Assembly: GCF_041601295.1 (NCBI RefSeq)
Contig: NZ_JBFIII010000069.1
Coordinates: 1 to 16,463 of the forward strand
Reading direction: 5' to 3'
DNA from: Immundisolibacter sp.
GTDB taxonomy: Bacteria; Pseudomonadota; Gammaproteobacteria; Immundisolibacterales; Immundisolibacteraceae
Length of the DNA: 16,463 nucleotides
In this document: in pieces, positions 14,981 through 16,463 of the stretch
Position numbering within the stretch: position 1 is the stretch's first letter
How the letters are laid out: each line of letters starts with the position of its first letter
Translations under genes and position numbers: made by a program
Notes under the pieces: generated by a model
What the model saw: the letters and a program-made list of their open reading frames with translations, nothing else
Told to the model about the DNA's origin: nothing
Database searches by the model: none

Positions 14981-15003
14981 ATTGTAGCGGTGCGGTCCGC
15001 TAC
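14981..15003 (-). promoter_or_regulatory. gltX -10 box and overlapping 7-bp palindrome
   Basis: The minus strand has TACAAT (14981-14986) 31 nt before the gltX ATG. The 17 nt upstream of it are occupied by a perfect inverted repeat, GTAGCGG (14984-14990) and CCGCTAC (14997-15003), which runs into the -10 box. No good -35 is visible, as might suit a regulated promoter. The palindrome could be an operator. Confidence 0.42.
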
Positions 15004-15012
15004 GTTCCGGGT

Positions 15013-15041
15013 TTGACCGGGGGAGCCCCGGACCCTAAAAT
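15013..15041 (+). promoter_or_regulatory. Sigma-70 promoter of tRNA-Val
   Basis: TTGACC at 15013-15018, a 17-nt spacer and TAAAAT at 15036-15041, then GC-rich CCGCCGCCC before the tRNA 5' end at 15057. The boxes, the spacing and the stable-RNA style discriminator all fit. The spacer overlaps a perfect CCGGGG-GAG-CCCCGG palindrome (15017-15031). Confidence 0.8.
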
Positions 15042-15056
15042 CCGCCGCCCTCAAGG

Positions 15057-15131
15057 GGGCGATTAGCTCAGCGGTAGAGCACTACCTTCACACGGTAGGG
15101 GTCGCTGGTTCGATCCCAGCATCGCCCACCA
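15057..15131 (+). tRNA. tRNA-Val (CAC)
   Basis: It starts GGGCGATTAGCTCAG and ends ATCGCCCACCA, with CCA encoded. The anticodon loop TTCACAC within the CTACC/GGTAG stem gives anticodon CAC, which reads only GUG. The T arm has GGTTCGATCC. E. coli has no such tRNA; it is seen mainly in GC-rich genomes. Confidence 0.97.
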
Positions 15132-15181
15132 TCTTGACGCGCCGAATGCGCCTGGCCCCGTGTCGGGTGTCTTGCATTTTG

Positions 15182-15198
15182 ACGCCGGGACGGCGTTT
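15182..15198 (+). terminator. Possible terminator after tRNA-Val
   Basis: ACGCCG (15182-15187) pairs with CGGCGT (15191-15196) around a GGA loop and is followed by a short run of T. It begins about 50 nt after the tRNA end. The T-run is short, so this is tentative. Confidence 0.4.
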
Positions 15199-15221
15199 AA
15201 CGGTGCTTGCTCGCCAGCCGA

Positions 15222-15227
15222 TACAAT
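15222..15227 (+). promoter_or_regulatory. Candidate -10 box of the DAHP synthase gene
   Basis: TACAAT lies 46 nt before the chosen ATG, leaving a leader of about 40 nt. A matching -35 at 16-18 nt is not seen, so it is weak. If real, it excludes the upstream in-frame ATGs at 15160 and 15226 as starts. Confidence 0.35.
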
Positions 15228-15273
15228 GTCCGCCCCCGCGATAGATTGTCGCGACAGCATTTACCGCCTTCCC

Positions 15274-16332
15274 ATGGACAAGCTGACCAATATCAACGTC
15301 GCTGCGCAGCAGCTGATGCCCACGCCGGCCGAGGTGTGTGCCCGCCTACCCTTGACGCCGGCCGCCGAGCGCGCCGTGCTTGAAGGGCGCGCGGCCTTGC
15401 AAGCCATCCTGGACCGGCGTGACCCGCGCCGCTTCGTGGTGGTCGGGCCATGCTCCATTCACGATCTTGCGGCGGCCCGCGATTACGCCGGTCGCTTGCG
15501 CGCGCTGGCCGAGGAAGTGAAGGACACGCTGCTGGTGATCATGCGCGTTTACTTCGAGAAGCCGCGGACCTCCACCGGCTGGAAGGGCCTGATCAACGAT
15601 CCGCGCATGGACGATTCCTTCCACATCGAAGAGGGCGTGTCCAAGGCGCGGGCGCTGTTGCTGGAGCTGGCCGAAATGGGCCTGCCGGCGGGTACCGAGG
15701 CGCTGGACCCGATCATGCCGCAGTACCTGCACGATCTGATCACCTGGACCGCGATTGGTGCCCGTACCACCGAATCGCAGACCCACCGCGAGATGTCCAG
15801 CGGCCTGTCCACGCCCGTGGGTTTCAAGAACGGTACCGACGGCGGTATCGAGATTGCGATCAACGCCATCAAGTCGGCGGCGCGCCCGCACAGCTTTCTG
15901 GGGATCAACCTGCAGGGCCAATCGGCGGTGATCCGAACCCGTGGCAATGCTTATGGCCATCTGGTACTGCGTGGTGGCCACGAGCGGCCCAACTATGACT
16001 CGGTGGCGGTGGCGCTGACCGAAGAGGCGCTGACCAAGGCCAGCCTGTCGCAAAACATCGTTGTCGATTGCAGCCACGCCAACTGCAGCAAGAAGCCCGA
16101 GCTGCAGGGCCTGGTGTTGGAAAACTGCGTCAACCAGATGCTGGAAGGCAATCGTTCCATCGTCGGCTTGATGCTGGAGAGCAACATCGAGGCCGGAAAC
16201 CAGCCGATCCCCGAGGATCTGACGCAGCTGCGCTACGGCGTGTCGGTGACCGATCCGTGCATCGACTGGCCGACCACCGAATCCTTGCTGCGCGCGGCGC
16301 ACCGCAAACTGTCGGCGGCCCTATCCGCGTGA
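15274..16332 (+). CDS. aroF: 3-deoxy-7-phosphoheptulonate synthase, class I AroF type
   Basis: 352 aa, matching E. coli AroF/AroG in length. It condenses phosphoenolpyruvate and erythrose 4-phosphate, the first step of the shikimate pathway. The metal ligands C60 (GPCSIHD), H267 (DCSHAN), E301 (MLESN) and D326 (VTDPC) are all present. So are the substrate-binding stretches VYFEKPRT, GWKGLINDP, IGARTTESQTHRE and GFKNGTDGG. The N-terminus (NINVAAQQLMPTPAEV) looks closer to the AroF (tyrosine-sensitive) type than to AroG as I recall them; the effector specificity is therefore inferred. The frame opens at 15160, but the ATG at 15274 fits the family start. There is no strong Shine-Dalgarno. It lies downstream of tRNA-Val on the same strand. 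Confidence 0.93.
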   Translation: MDKLTNINVAAQQLMPTPAEVCARLPLTPAAERAVLEGRAALQAILDRRDPRRFVVVGPCSIHDLAAARDYAGRLRALAEEVKDTLLVIMRVYFEKPRTSTGWKGLINDPRMDDSFHIEEGVSKARALLLELAEMGLPAGTEALDPIMPQYLHDLITWTAIGARTTESQTHREMSSGLSTPVGFKNGTDGGIEIAINAIKSAARPHSFLGINLQGQSAVIRTRGNAYGHLVLRGGHERPNYDSVAVALTEEALTKASLSQNIVVDCSHANCSKKPELQGLVLENCVNQMLEGNRSIVGLMLESNIEAGNQPIPEDLTQLRYGVSVTDPCIDWPTTESLLRAAHRKLSAALSA

Positions 16333-16449
16333 CCGCGGTCATGCGCGTCGGCGTGTTGGCTTGCCCGGTTGTGCCTGACGACTGACAATCCAGTGACGAT
16401 AACAATCGCCGGAGCCACTTGATGCCCGGCCCACTGGAGGAGAACAGGG

Positions 16450-16463
16450 ATGGGCATTCGCAC
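16450..16463 (+). CDS. Start of a further gene, cut by the window edge
   Basis: An ATG at 16450 is preceded by GGAGGA (about 8 nt away), an excellent ribosome binding site; only four codons (M-G-I-R) are inside the window. A competing ATG at 16422 has a GGAG 8 nt upstream. The product cannot be guessed. It follows the DAHP synthase gene by 117 bp, a gap in which I see no clear terminator or promoter. Confidence 0.4.

Noticed and set aside
14950..15054. N-terminal extension of gltX upstream of 14949
   Set aside because: It would place coding sequence over the likely gltX promoter; the family start with a ribosome binding site is at 14949.
1..16463. CRISPR arrays, insertion sequences, integrases or phage genes
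   Set aside because: I found no regularly spaced repeats, transposase motifs or phage-like genes anywhere in the window.

Overview
The window is about 16.5 kb of mostly GC-rich, densely coding bacterial DNA. Gene content and layout suggest a proteobacterium that degrades aromatic compounds, most likely gammaproteobacterial. The gltX / tRNA-Ala(GGC) / tRNA-Glu(TTC) arrangement and a GluRS with the E. coli-type zinc site point that way. The genus cannot be fixed from sequence alone; a PAH degrader such as Immundisolibacter is one inferred possibility.

Region 1 (1-5160, minus strand) is a tight four-gene operon. It reads, in transcription order, an FAD/NAD(P) and [4Fe-4S] oxidoreductase, a fused gamma/alpha subunit and a beta subunit of a 2-oxoacid:ferredoxin oxidoreductase, and a secreted DUF3179 protein cut by the window edge. 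All three junctions overlap (13, 4 and 1 nt). The operon should couple 2-oxoacid oxidation to low-potential electron transfer. A 242-bp gap with two strong hairpins separates it from an upstream transaldolase-family gene on the same strand (5403-6296).

Region 2 (6461-10215, plus strand) is a catabolic cluster: Rieske oxygenase alpha subunit, beta subunit, type I extradiol dioxygenase and SDR dehydrogenase. Together these can convert an aromatic ring to a cis-dihydrodiol, then a catechol, then a meta-cleavage product. No dedicated ferredoxin, reductase or hydrolase is present. The alpha-beta gap holds a run of hairpins, and the beta-extradiol gap holds a dispersed inverted repeat.

Region 3 (about 10216-11640) is a visibly AT-richer island with two overlapping genes for small membrane proteins I do not recognise. 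It is the best candidate here for an undescribed system. A REP-like element follows it.

Region 4 (11650-16463) holds a periplasmic YceI-family protein, a convergent second extradiol dioxygenase, tRNA-Glu and tRNA-Ala behind a strong promoter, and gltX. Divergent from gltX are tRNA-Val(CAC) and a tyrosine-type DAHP synthase gene, followed by the first codons of another gene. This part is housekeeping in character except for the extradiol dioxygenase.
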